DNA from: a virus
IMG/VR virus record: IMGVR_UViG_3300050343_000179
Span: 1 to 55,508 of that record
Length of the DNA stretch: 55,508 nucleotides
Direction: 5' to 3' (one strand)
The notes beneath the pieces are model-generated. The model was not told the DNA's origin. It ran no database searches and worked only from the letters and a program-made list of their open reading frames with translations. The translations under genes were made by a program, and so were the position numbers. Below, piece by piece: positions 13,348 through 19,552 of this stretch (position 1 is the stretch's first letter; every line of letters starts with the position of its first letter).

Positions 13348-13542
13348 ATGACAAGCAAAGCTGTACCCGTAGCGGTCAAGGTGCGAGCCTTAGCTGCAAC
13401 CGCTCAAGACGGTAGTTGGTGCGTAATTGGTTATCCAGGCGTCACCGATGAAGCCCTTGTTGAAGACGCTCGACTTTTGGCTGGCGATGGTGAAATTCGT
13501 CAGCACTGGATTGAAATGGAACTTGAATTACCAAACCAATGA
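13348..13542 (+). CDS. Hypothetical 64-residue protein
   Basis: Opens MTSKAVPVAVKVRALAATAQ and ends HWIEMELELPNQ. The pattern is beta-helix-beta with several Val and Ala. Its stop overlaps the start of the RecE-like nuclease (ATGA), so they are probably co-translated. Unknown family. Confidence 0.6.
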   Translation: MTSKAVPVAVKVRALAATAQDGSWCVIGYPGVTDEALVEDARLLAGDGEIRQHWIEMELELPNQ

Positions 13543-14369
13543 ATTACCACGATCATCCAGCTTTATCTGCCAGCAAGCTCAAGAAATTCGCTTGCGGCAC
13601 AGCAGTTGATTATTGGGCTGCCTACGAAGATCCAGACCGTATGCCAATGGTGCCCTCTGATGCGATGCGTCAGGGCAGCTTGGTTGACTGTTTGATCACA
13701 GAGCCTGAAAAGTTTAGCCGTAAATATGTTGTCGCTCCTAGAGCGGACCGTCGCACAAAAGCAGGCAAGGAAATCTGGGCAGAGGCCCAAGAACTTGCTC
13801 GCTCCAAGTGCGCGGACCTGATCACCGAGGAGTGGCACCACACTGCACAGCTGATCGTCAGCAAGCTCAAAAACGATCCAATCGCTTCTGAGTTCCTGCA
13901 GGGTTCAGGGCAGGTGCCTCATTTCTGGCACGACCCAGAGAACGATGTTGAGTGCCGTTACTTGCCTGACTTGGAGCAGCCAGAGGACGGTTTGCTTGTG
14001 GATCTGAAGAAAGCCCGGAGTGCGAACCCACGCGATTTTGCTAGGCAGTCATTTGCACTTGGGTACGATCTCCAGGTAAGTCACTACGCAGAGGGGTTTC
14101 GAGACCGCCACGGTACTTATCCAAAGCAAATTGTGCTGCTGGCTTACGAGTGGGCGTTCCCTTTCAACTACTCGGTAAATATCGTTAGCGACGAGCTGCT
14201 GGAGGTTGGTCGTCAACGCCGCAATGAGGCTATTGAAGGCATCAAAGCCTGTCGTGGCACGAATGAATGGCCGTCTTGGGGCATCAACACGATGGAAGCT
14301 CCGCGTTGGTATCAAGTCGAAGATCCAGCCAATGACACTGATGTTGCTGATTTGTTGGAGGGAGTCTGA
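13539..14369 (+). CDS. RecE-like PD-(D/E)XK exonuclease (DUF3799 type)
   Basis: A 276-residue nuclease of the exodeoxyribonuclease VIII/DUF3799 group. The N-terminal ALSASKLKKFACGTAVDYW is the family's typical opening (LSxSxLkxfxxxPxxyw). The catalytic core shows YLPDL (D144), LLVDLKKARSA (D155 and K157) and YDLQVSHYAEGF (Q179, Y183). These enzymes resect double-stranded DNA to give single strands for annealing. The next gene is of a type that usually accompanies such nucleases, and an SSB-like gene lies 0.9 kb downstream. A classical RecT/Redbeta annealase was not recognised. Confidence 0.8.
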   Translation: MNYHDHPALSASKLKKFACGTAVDYWAAYEDPDRMPMVPSDAMRQGSLVDCLITEPEKFSRKYVVAPRADRRTKAGKEIWAEAQELARSKCADLITEEWHHTAQLIVSKLKNDPIASEFLQGSGQVPHFWHDPENDVECRYLPDLEQPEDGLLVDLKKARSANPRDFARQSFALGYDLQVSHYAEGFRDRHGTYPKQIVLLAYEWAFPFNYSVNIVSDELLEVGRQRRNEAIEGIKACRGTNEWPSWGINTMEAPRWYQVEDPANDTDVADLLEGV

Positions 14370-14926
14370 TGCAATTCGTAGGAGACCTGATGAACGAGCC
14401 TTGGCTAAAAGCTTTCATGTTCCCGGCATCTGGGCGCATGACACTGACCGTCAAAGGCGTTCGCAAAGCTGAGGTTGCGTTTGACGATCAAGAGCCAAAA
14501 CTCCAGACGATCATGTCGTTTCAGGAAATTAATTCTGAGCTGACCTTGGCCAAAATCAATGCCATTCCATTGATCAAGCTTTTGGGCAATGATGTTGCGT
14601 TATGGACTGGCAAGCGTGTGACTTTCTACGCGACTAATCAGGTCATGCCTCACCCGCTTCGCAAGGACGAACCTTGCATTCGCGTCTTTGGAAGTCCTGA
14701 AATTGACGAAGAGATCAGCTGCGAGTGGACACCGCCCAAGCGCCGCAAGATTGTGCAAAAGCTGCACCCTACAGGTATGTTCAAGCCTGCAGTAAAAAAG
14801 ATCGAGGAAGCTGACCCATCACAGCTTGATTCGATTCGTCAGCGCATTTCGGAGCTGAGAGCGTCCAATAATCTTTCGGAGGAGGAGTACAATCAGCTTA
14901 TTGCTAAAATCCAAACCATGAGTTAA
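14369..14926 (+). CDS. Recombination-module protein of unknown function
   Basis: A 185-residue protein. The core pattern SFQEINSELTLAKINAIPLI, then KLLGNDVALWTGKRVTFYAT, then CIRVFG resembles a phage and plasmid family I know only by its pattern. In that family V/I-T-V-T-I is followed by LxLNxTNAxxI, G-DxxxWxGKxIxLY and IRV, and it is often found beside recombination nucleases and SSB. The C-terminal 30 residues are helical (QLDSIRQRISELRASNNLSE). Its start is one base into the upstream stop (TGATG). A single-strand binding or nuclease-accessory role is an inference. Confidence 0.7.
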   Translation: MQFVGDLMNEPWLKAFMFPASGRMTLTVKGVRKAEVAFDDQEPKLQTIMSFQEINSELTLAKINAIPLIKLLGNDVALWTGKRVTFYATNQVMPHPLRKDEPCIRVFGSPEIDEEISCEWTPPKRRKIVQKLHPTGMFKPAVKKIEEADPSQLDSIRQRISELRASNNLSEEEYNQLIAKIQTMS

Positions 14927-14953
14927 AGTATTTCTCGCAAGCCAAGACCGTTT

Positions 14954-15229
14954 ATGTCTTCTATCAAGGTTGTCAGTGCTGCTGATATTCCAGCACGCAC
15001 GAGCCGACACAGCAAAACAAGCCCATTGCGAGAAAAGATTGCTGCTCTAACGCCTGAAACCAGTCTTTTCGTTCTTTATTACTGCGAAGAGCTTGACGAG
15101 GGCTACAAGGCCAGCACCATCGCTCAGATCGCCGGTCGCATGACCAAGGAATCCAGTCAGTACAAGTATTCAGTTCAGTCCGAGTCAGCCAAAAACGGCT
15201 GCTACATCATCTGTAAAGCAAAATCATGA
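14954..15229 (+). CDS. Hypothetical 91-residue protein
   Basis: Opens MSSIKVVSAADIPARTSRHS; a basic N-terminus is followed by a segment IAALTPETSLFVLYYCEELD and a short C-terminal beta hairpin. It looks like a small DNA-binding or adaptor protein. It sits between the recombination protein and the SSB-like gene and overlaps the latter by 4 bases. The family is not recognised. Confidence 0.65.
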   Translation: MSSIKVVSAADIPARTSRHSKTSPLREKIAALTPETSLFVLYYCEELDEGYKASTIAQIAGRMTKESSQYKYSVQSESAKNGCYIICKAKS

Positions 15230-15594
15230 CCGATTCATTTTCAGTAAACGGAGCCTTGTTCCCTCAGACCGCTGAGGACTTGAAAGCTCGGTTGAAAGAC
15301 AAGTTTAACCCTCAGACCCAGTACCCAAGCTGTGAGGGCGTCGTGAACATTCCTGCCACTGTGGCTTACCAGCTAGCTGAGTACATCATGCAAGGCAAGC
15401 CTCTTGGTGAGCGCAATGAAATTCCTCTTGCTATCAGCGGATGGAAGAGGCAATCATCAAGCGGTAAGACTTACATCAGCCTGAGTTTTAAGCCTCACTA
15501 CAAGTACGAGAAAAACGCTGAAGGTGTTGTTAATGACGCTGCCCAGTCTGTGGCCAAGGCCACTGACGGGAACGTTGTAGACGACTTTTTCTAA
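15226..15594 (+). CDS. SSB-like single-stranded-DNA-binding protein
   Basis: A 122-residue protein. The centre looks like an OB-type beta barrel (NEIPLAISGWKRQSSSGKTY, then ISLSFKPHY). It ends in an acidic tail with two terminal phenylalanines, VVDDFF, which is the hallmark used by SSBs to recruit partners. Its place at the end of the nuclease module fits protection of single strands. The family is not certain because no canonical SSB motif is visible. A good rho-independent terminator follows 10 bases after the stop. Confidence 0.6.
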   Translation: MTDSFSVNGALFPQTAEDLKARLKDKFNPQTQYPSCEGVVNIPATVAYQLAEYIMQGKPLGERNEIPLAISGWKRQSSSGKTYISLSFKPHYKYEKNAEGVVNDAAQSVAKATDGNVVDDFF

Positions 15595-15604
15595 ACCCTC
15601 TACC

Positions 15605-15632
15605 GGGGCAGAATCATCCTGCCCCTTATTTT
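15605..15632 (+). terminator. Rho-independent terminator after the SSB-like gene
   Basis: GGGGCAG (15605-15611), a 7-base loop and CTGCCCC (15619-15625) are followed by TTATTTT. It sits immediately before the next start at 15636, so it may only partly stop transcription into the thyX group. Confidence 0.8.
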
Positions 15633-15635
15633 AAA

Positions 15636-16025
15636 ATGGCAATTTACAACAGCAATTCACTTGACAGGTCAATCCTTTCTACAGAGTTGCCGCATCTGAG
15701 CTGCAATGAGCTTCGTAAGCTTTACCATGAGCTTATTGATTGCATCAATGAAATCACGGCCTCTTTGGCGGAGGTTTCAAGCTTTGAAGAGAAGCACGGC
15801 TATGCGCCCGACACTGAATGGTGTTACAGAGCAAAAAAAAAGCTGCGAATCTCGACGCAATTTGCAGCCAAGATTGAAGCGATGAACAAGCCGCTGCCAA
15901 AAAATTACAATCAGTTGTACCAAGATCACTTTCTCCGCATTCTTTTGGAGGAACTTGGCCCTGCTGCACTTAAAAAAATCCAAGCCGAAGCTTCGGTAAT
16001 CGCTCGATCAGAATCCAATGAATGA
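15636..16025 (+). CDS. Hypothetical 129-residue helical protein
   Basis: Mostly helical. It opens MAIYNSNSLDRSILSTELPH and has a heptad-like stretch LRKLYHELIDCINEITASLA (residues 25-44), likely a coiled coil. The C-terminal region is basic then acidic. ATG directly after the terminator. Unknown family; oligomerisation through the coiled coil is likely. Confidence 0.65.
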   Translation: MAIYNSNSLDRSILSTELPHLSCNELRKLYHELIDCINEITASLAEVSSFEEKHGYAPDTEWCYRAKKKLRISTQFAAKIEAMNKPLPKNYNQLYQDHFLRILLEELGPAALKKIQAEASVIARSESNE

Positions 16026-16182
16026 AAAGCAACTTGAAGTCAGTATTGAGTCGGTCAAAGGTCTTTTAATTGACGGCTATAACAATTACGAAAAAAGCCT
16101 TCAACGCCGCCAAGGTGATTCCCGGTATTGGGATGGCTACATTCGCGGTATTCAACACGTTCTGGAAATGCACAATCAATGA
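16018..16182 (+). CDS. Hypothetical 54-residue protein
   Basis: MNEKQLEVSIESVKGLLIDG, then YNNYEKSLQRRQGDSRYWDG, then a final helix YIRGIQHVLEMHNQ. It overlaps the upstream stop by 8 bases and the next start by 4, which supports translation. Amphipathic helices suggest a small bundle. Unknown family. Confidence 0.6.
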   Translation: MNEKQLEVSIESVKGLLIDGYNNYEKSLQRRQGDSRYWDGYIRGIQHVLEMHNQ

Positions 16183-16346
16183 AAATTAAATTCGGCCTTT
16201 TTACTCGCTTGCAATTTGCCTTATTGGCTGTCATTAGTCCTCAACGGCTAGTCACAGCAATCACAGCTGGGTTCCTATCAGCTGTTGACTCGTTAGAAGA
16301 TGACGAGCTAAGAATGCTTGTAGAGGAAATTAACGATGCAGATTGA
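16179..16346 (+). CDS. Hypothetical 55-residue protein
   Basis: MKIKFGLFTRLQFALLAVIS has a moderately hydrophobic N-terminal helix, perhaps membrane-associated. An acidic tail follows (DSLEDDELRMLVEEINDAD). It overlaps its upstream gene by 4 bases and the thyX start by 11. Unknown role. Confidence 0.6.
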   Translation: MKIKFGLFTRLQFALLAVISPQRLVTAITAGFLSAVDSLEDDELRMLVEEINDAD

Positions 16347-17061
16347 CCCTTATTTTCAGATTGGCCTTCTTAGCCAGACCAGGGATCCAGCCACTCTTTG
16401 CTGGCAGGCCATGCATCAGGATTATTCAGAGGGGTGGGTCTTTCATGACGAGCCATTGAGTGAGCCAGATGCTGGTGACCGAATCGTAAAGCACCTGCTT
16501 CTGGGAGGTCGCGGCCATTACGGGCCGCTAGAGCACGCAAGCATTACGTTCGCTGTTGGTTATTTTCCTCACTCAGTAATCCAACAAGCCCGGACCCATA
16601 GGGTTGGCACTAGCTGGGACGTTCAATCGATGCGCTACACCGGCAAGCGAATTGCTGCTGTTGCTGAAGGTATTGTTGATGTCGAGGAGGCGTTCTACCT
16701 GCGACCTGTTGGTGATTACACCAATCGCCAGGGCAAGCGGTACACATACGACGAGCGGCTACGGGCCAAGGATCTGCAGCACTGCGAGGACTCGGCTCGG
16801 CGCTATAAAGAAGCCTTGGATGCTGGCATCTCCGAAGAACACGCGAGGGGAGTGCTGCCATTTGACTACCGGCAGCATTTTGTCGTGACCTTCAATCTAC
16901 GCAGCTTGATGCACTTTCTCGACTTGCGGGGCAAGGCTGACGCGCAGCTGGAAATTCATCAGATGTGCCAACTCATGATGCCACATTTTGAAAAGTGGAT
17001 TCCATCAGTTCACGGCTGGTACACAAAAAATCGCTGGGGTAAAGCACGTTTAGCACCATGA
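16336..17061 (+). CDS. thyX: FAD-dependent thymidylate synthase ThyX
   Basis: A 241-residue enzyme converting dUMP to dTMP with methylene-tetrahydrofolate, FAD and NADPH. The ThyX signature appears as ARTHRVGTSWDVQSMRY (about residues 85-101). The first Arg of the usual RHR is Thr here, a form I recall from marine picocyanobacteria and their phages. HYGPLEHASITF (61-72) and RSLMHFLDLRGKADAQLEI (from about 194) supply the flavin and dUMP pockets. It overlaps both neighbours by a few bases. Together with dNMP kinase and the deaminase-like enzyme it would raise dTTP supply. Confidence 0.92.
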   Translation: MQIDPYFQIGLLSQTRDPATLCWQAMHQDYSEGWVFHDEPLSEPDAGDRIVKHLLLGGRGHYGPLEHASITFAVGYFPHSVIQQARTHRVGTSWDVQSMRYTGKRIAAVAEGIVDVEEAFYLRPVGDYTNRQGKRYTYDERLRAKDLQHCEDSARRYKEALDAGISEEHARGVLPFDYRQHFVVTFNLRSLMHFLDLRGKADAQLEIHQMCQLMMPHFEKWIPSVHGWYTKNRWGKARLAP

Positions 17062-17354
17062 CAAAACAATCACGCCGCACACCGTTCAAGTTCTCCGTTG
17101 GTGATCGAGTCGCTGAAAAGCCTCGTATCCACCTAGGGCTTGCAGTTAAGCAAGAAAATCAACGCCGCTATCCGTCACGAACCGGCACAGTTACTGAGCT
17201 TAGGTCTAAGACTAGAAAAGACGGCCATCAGCGCAAATACCTTGCTGTTTTATGGGATGGCTTCGCAACGCCATCTGAGCATGAACAGATGCGAGTTTGC
17301 GCTGTTGATGATCTTCAGACTTTAGAGCAGGACTTGATCTTGAATCACGATTGA
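17058..17354 (+). CDS. Small beta-rich protein with GDRV motif
   Basis: A 98-residue basic protein. FSVGDRVAEKPRIHL, GTVTEL and KYLAVLWDG have the look of an SH3-like or KOW-like barrel, with Arg/Lys-rich loops. Cyanophages often carry short proteins with this opening. The start overlaps the ThyX stop by 4 bases. RNA or DNA binding is plausible but unproven. Confidence 0.6.
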   Translation: MTKQSRRTPFKFSVGDRVAEKPRIHLGLAVKQENQRRYPSRTGTVTELRSKTRKDGHQRKYLAVLWDGFATPSEHEQMRVCAVDDLQTLEQDLILNHD

Positions 17355-17356
17355 AT

Positions 17357-17450
17357 TAGGAGGGGACGCCACCGGCTCTCGCGCCTGCGTGGCTTGGTTC
17401 AGGTGATCCCCATGCGCCTCAGGACAAGCCAACCCTGAGATTGGTTTGAA
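17357..17450 (+). other. Structured non-coding segment before the inverted cassette
   Basis: GGGGA...CACC (17362-17373) can pair with GGTGATCCCC (17403-17411 region), and GGCTTG (17391-17396) with CAAGCC (17425-17430); the two stems compete. CTCAGG (17418-17423) can pair with CCTGAG (17434-17439). Position 17381-17391 repeats the 11-mer GCGCCTGCGTG of the minisatellite. There is no gene. A riboswitch, attenuator or terminator-like role is only a possibility. Confidence 0.3.
17436..17449 (+). repeat. Left arm of perfect 14-bp inverted repeat
   Basis: TGAGATTGGTTTGA. Its exact reverse complement lies at 17671-17684. The two arms flank the only leftward gene in the rightward operon. Confidence 0.9.
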
Positions 17451-17468
17451 AAAAATCATATCATGCGG

Positions 17469-17669
17469 TCAACTGCGATCTAACAGCAAATCCATTGATG
17501 CCGCAAAAAGCATACTCTTTAGGCGTATCAACTCTTCTTGCTCTGCAGGATCACCCCCAGGCCATTTTTCTAGCTTGAGCGTGACAGATTCAAGCAAAAG
17601 TTTCACTATGCGCTCTGACGCTAAAATTTGAACGACTGGCTCATTGGTGTTACTTGCGTCCGCTGTCAT
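17469..17669 (-). CDS. Antisense gene inside the inverted-repeat cassette
   Basis: A 66-residue helical protein (MTADASNTNEPVVQILASER, then IVKLLLESVTLKLEKWPGGD, then a helix ending MDLLLDRS). It has good protein character, an ATG start, and lies between the arms of a 14-bp perfect inverted repeat (17436-17449/17671-17684). All neighbours run rightward. If the segment were flipped, the gene would read with its operon. Function and family are unknown. No recombinase gene is seen nearby. Confidence 0.6.
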   Translation of the reverse strand: MTADASNTNEPVVQILASERIVKLLLESVTLKLEKWPGGDPAEQEELIRLKSMLFAASMDLLLDRS

Positions 17670-17670
17670 C

Positions 17671-17684
17671 TCAAACCAATCTCA
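17671..17684 (-). repeat. Right arm of perfect 14-bp inverted repeat
   Basis: TCAAACCAATCTCA, the exact reverse complement of 17436-17449. It begins one base upstream of the antisense gene's start codon, so the arm also forms the leader of that gene. Confidence 0.9.
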
Positions 17685-17712
17685 TTTTTAACGTTTTTAC
17701 GGCTTTATTTTA

Positions 17713-17886
17713 ATGAACACGTCTGAAACTGGCATAAAACTAATTGCTCACGGGGTAGAATCCTACTTCAAGCCCTGGTATTTTGATGGGAAAGTTGTTT
17801 ATTGGGGCAACCCGGAGCAGACTGAGTCAGGCGCACTGGCAGCAGCTCAAGAACTAAAAGCTTTTCTTCTCAATCGTCTCGAATGA
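17713..17886 (+). CDS. Hypothetical 57-residue protein
   Basis: MNTSETGIKLIAHGVESYFK, then PWYFDGKVVYWGNPEQTESG, and a helical end ALAAAQELKAFLLNRLE. It looks like a small beta-alpha protein. The stop overlaps the next ATG (ATGA). It is the first rightward gene after the inverted cassette. Unknown family. Confidence 0.6.
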   Translation: MNTSETGIKLIAHGVESYFKPWYFDGKVVYWGNPEQTESGALAAAQELKAFLLNRLE

Positions 17887-18191
17887 CCAGTCATCGATCC
17901 CATTCTGGGAAGCTAAGTGTTTCTGACAAGAGCGGAGAATGGATTGCAACTATTAAGACTGACTCTGATCTTTTCCAGATAGCCTTAAACGCAGTAACAG
18001 CTGAAAGCGCAATATTACAAGGCGAGCAGCTTTATGCTGATTTACGCGCAGTTGCTAATCCGAAGCCGTACTGCTGGCAGTGCCTGCATTGGAAGTTAGT
18101 ACAATCAGAATGCAGTCTTGGTTTTGCCGAGGGGAAATCAAGTGGTGGAAGATTTGCCAGCCAATGCTCGGCCTTCTGGTTCGACGATTGA
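17883..18191 (+). CDS. Hypothetical protein with C-terminal Cys cluster
   Basis: A 102-residue protein. After an N-terminal beta/alpha half comes YCWQCLHWKLVQSECSLGFA, followed by a final Cys near residue 95. The pattern CxxCxxW...C...C resembles short zinc-binding domains with the form C-xx-C-x-H-W...ECSLGFPE...C found in phage proteins. Metal binding is likely; the role is unknown. It overlaps its upstream gene by 4 bases. Confidence 0.6.
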   Translation: MTSHRSHSGKLSVSDKSGEWIATIKTDSDLFQIALNAVTAESAILQGEQLYADLRAVANPKPYCWQCLHWKLVQSECSLGFAEGKSSGGRFASQCSAFWFDD

Positions 18192-18360
18192 GATACCCTG
18201 CTGGGCAATAGATTTTGGTGAAGGTTTTTATATTGAAATCTTACGTGACGAAAAGCAATCTATTAGGTACAGGTCTTGCAGCCCAGGCGGAGCAGTCTGC
18301 AGGTATTCAGATGATTTCTGGCGTGCAAAGACTTACCTGTATCACATGATGAACCCTTAA
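18142..18360 (+). CDS. Hypothetical small protein, start uncertain
   Basis: A 72-residue protein if the GTG at 18142 is used (MVVEDLPANARPSGSTIEIP, then CWAIDFGEGFYIEI). The C-terminal half (YSDDFWRAKTYLYHMM) is convincing; the start is not. TTG at 18118 or GTG at 18145 are alternatives. It overlaps the previous gene by about 50 bases. Its stop shares bases with the stop of the leftward HNH gene, so the two operons converge with no gap. Confidence 0.5.
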   Translation: MVEDLPANARPSGSTIEIPCWAIDFGEGFYIEILRDEKQSIRYRSCSPGGAVCRYSDDFWRAKTYLYHMMNP

Positions 18361-18989
18361 AGTTCGTCTAGTGTTCCATGTTCCATCCAATACTTAATGT
18401 AATCTTCGCGCTCTTGGCTCCAGAATGATTGCTCCCTGAACCATTCAATCATTGGCCGATCAGATTTTGATCCATTACAGAACTTGCAACAGCACACCAA
18501 GTTATTCGTGACACTCATACTGCCACCTTTCGATCTAGCAAGGATATGATCCAAGGTGTCTCCGGGCTGACCGCAGTAAGCGCAACGATCATCCCACTCA
18601 TCAAATATTTGACGCCTGAACCTGTGCCTGCTTTTTTTCTTTGGTACAAGCTCTGACCCTATTATTTCGTGTCCAATAAATCCGCCACTTAGAGGCACCA
18701 CCTCCATGTCAAAACTTACTATCTCTTCCGTCAGTTCCTCTAGTCGTGATGCAAATATCTCACTAAATTCTTCAGGCTCCTGATCTTCCTTTGCCGAGGT
18801 CAGAAACATGATTTTTGCAGTTGTTAGGTAGCGTTTTTCGACTTGATAGGAAATGCTATTTTCCGGCAGTCGCTTTGGGCATTTTTGTGGATCGCAGACC
18901 CAGCCATTTTTGCCATGACTCATCTCTGAGGTAGGCAAGTACTCTCGGCACAGACTGCTTCTTCTACATTGCCTGAACTCAGCTGCCAC
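18357..18989 (-). CDS. HNH endonuclease
   Basis: A 210-residue protein. The C-terminal HNH fold shows RFRRQIFDEWDDRCAYCG (CxxC 136-139), LDHILARSKGG (D147, H148), TNNLV and CKFCN (C168-C171) with SKSDR, the full treble-clef set for metal-dependent DNA cutting. HNH enzymes beside cos-packaging phages often help terminase, but this one lies at the far end of the late operon. The N-terminus has a second Cys cluster (CRRSSLC, VCDPQKC) of unknown use. The start is given as GTG 18989. The frame is open upstream as far as the amber stop of the deaminase gene, and an internal ATG lies at 18923. Confidence 0.8.
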   Translation of the reverse strand: MAAEFRQCRRSSLCREYLPTSEMSHGKNGWVCDPQKCPKRLPENSISYQVEKRYLTTAKIMFLTSAKEDQEPEEFSEIFASRLEELTEEIVSFDMEVVPLSGGFIGHEIIGSELVPKKKSRHRFRRQIFDEWDDRCAYCGQPGDTLDHILARSKGGSMSVTNNLVCCCKFCNGSKSDRPMIEWFREQSFWSQEREDYIKYWMEHGTLDEL

Positions 18990-19034
18990 TACTGCCGTTG
19001 TCAGGCTTACTAATGCTAGCCAAGGGGTTTGCTT

Positions 19035-19550
19035 CTATCCCTTGCTGCCCTGAACCGTTGCATCACCGTTGTATCTGCCTGTTTTTGAATAGCTGTTTAT
19101 TGGAACTTCGCTCATCCTCATAAAGATGATCTGCCCTATTTTCAGGCCAGGGTATAACGGAAGATCATAATGGCGTCTTACATTTACTAATTCGAGGGTT
19201 AATTTACTGCTACAGAAGCCTGGATCGATCCACCCGGCAAGCAGGTTTTCGTATCCTTCCCTAGCTCTGCTTGATTTCAACGCAAACTGAGCGCAAATGT
19301 GATCAGGGATTTTCTTAAAGGTTTCATGCGTTTCGGCCAAGACAAACTCTCCTGGCGTCAATCGATAAGGGTTCTTTTCTGTTCTGTTGGAAATGTCAAC
19401 ATGGAGCAAATCTTTTTGCCCTGCGACTTCAATCATCAGCCCACTCCCCAGCCTCACGTCTAGCGATGCCGGGTTGACTAGGTCTTCAGACCAGTCTTCC
19501 ATTGCTCCGCCGGAGCACAGCAGAGTAATTTCTCGATCAGAAAGCACCAT
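19035..19550 (-). CDS. dcd: dCTP deaminase/dUTPase-like protein
   Basis: A 171-residue trimeric-fold enzyme. The landmarks are VNPASLDVRLG (25-35), LAETHETFKKIPD (71-83), ALKSSRAREG (90-99), KLTLELVN with the catalytic Glu120, LKIGQIIF, and a Gly-rich tail RYNGDATVQGSKG. Dcd converts dCTP to dUTP; the related dUTPase makes dUMP, the substrate of ThyX. I cannot separate these activities by eye, though the central Glu favours deaminase activity. It lies 2 bases after the endolysin stop. Its amber stop is in frame with the HNH ORF. Confidence 0.8.
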   Translation of the reverse strand: MVLSDREITLLCSGGAMEDWSEDLVNPASLDVRLGSGLMIEVAGQKDLLHVDISNRTEKNPYRLTPGEFVLAETHETFKKIPDHICAQFALKSSRAREGYENLLAGWIDPGFCSSKLTLELVNVRRHYDLPLYPGLKIGQIIFMRMSEVPINSYSKTGRYNGDATVQGSKG

Positions 19551-19552
19551 TT

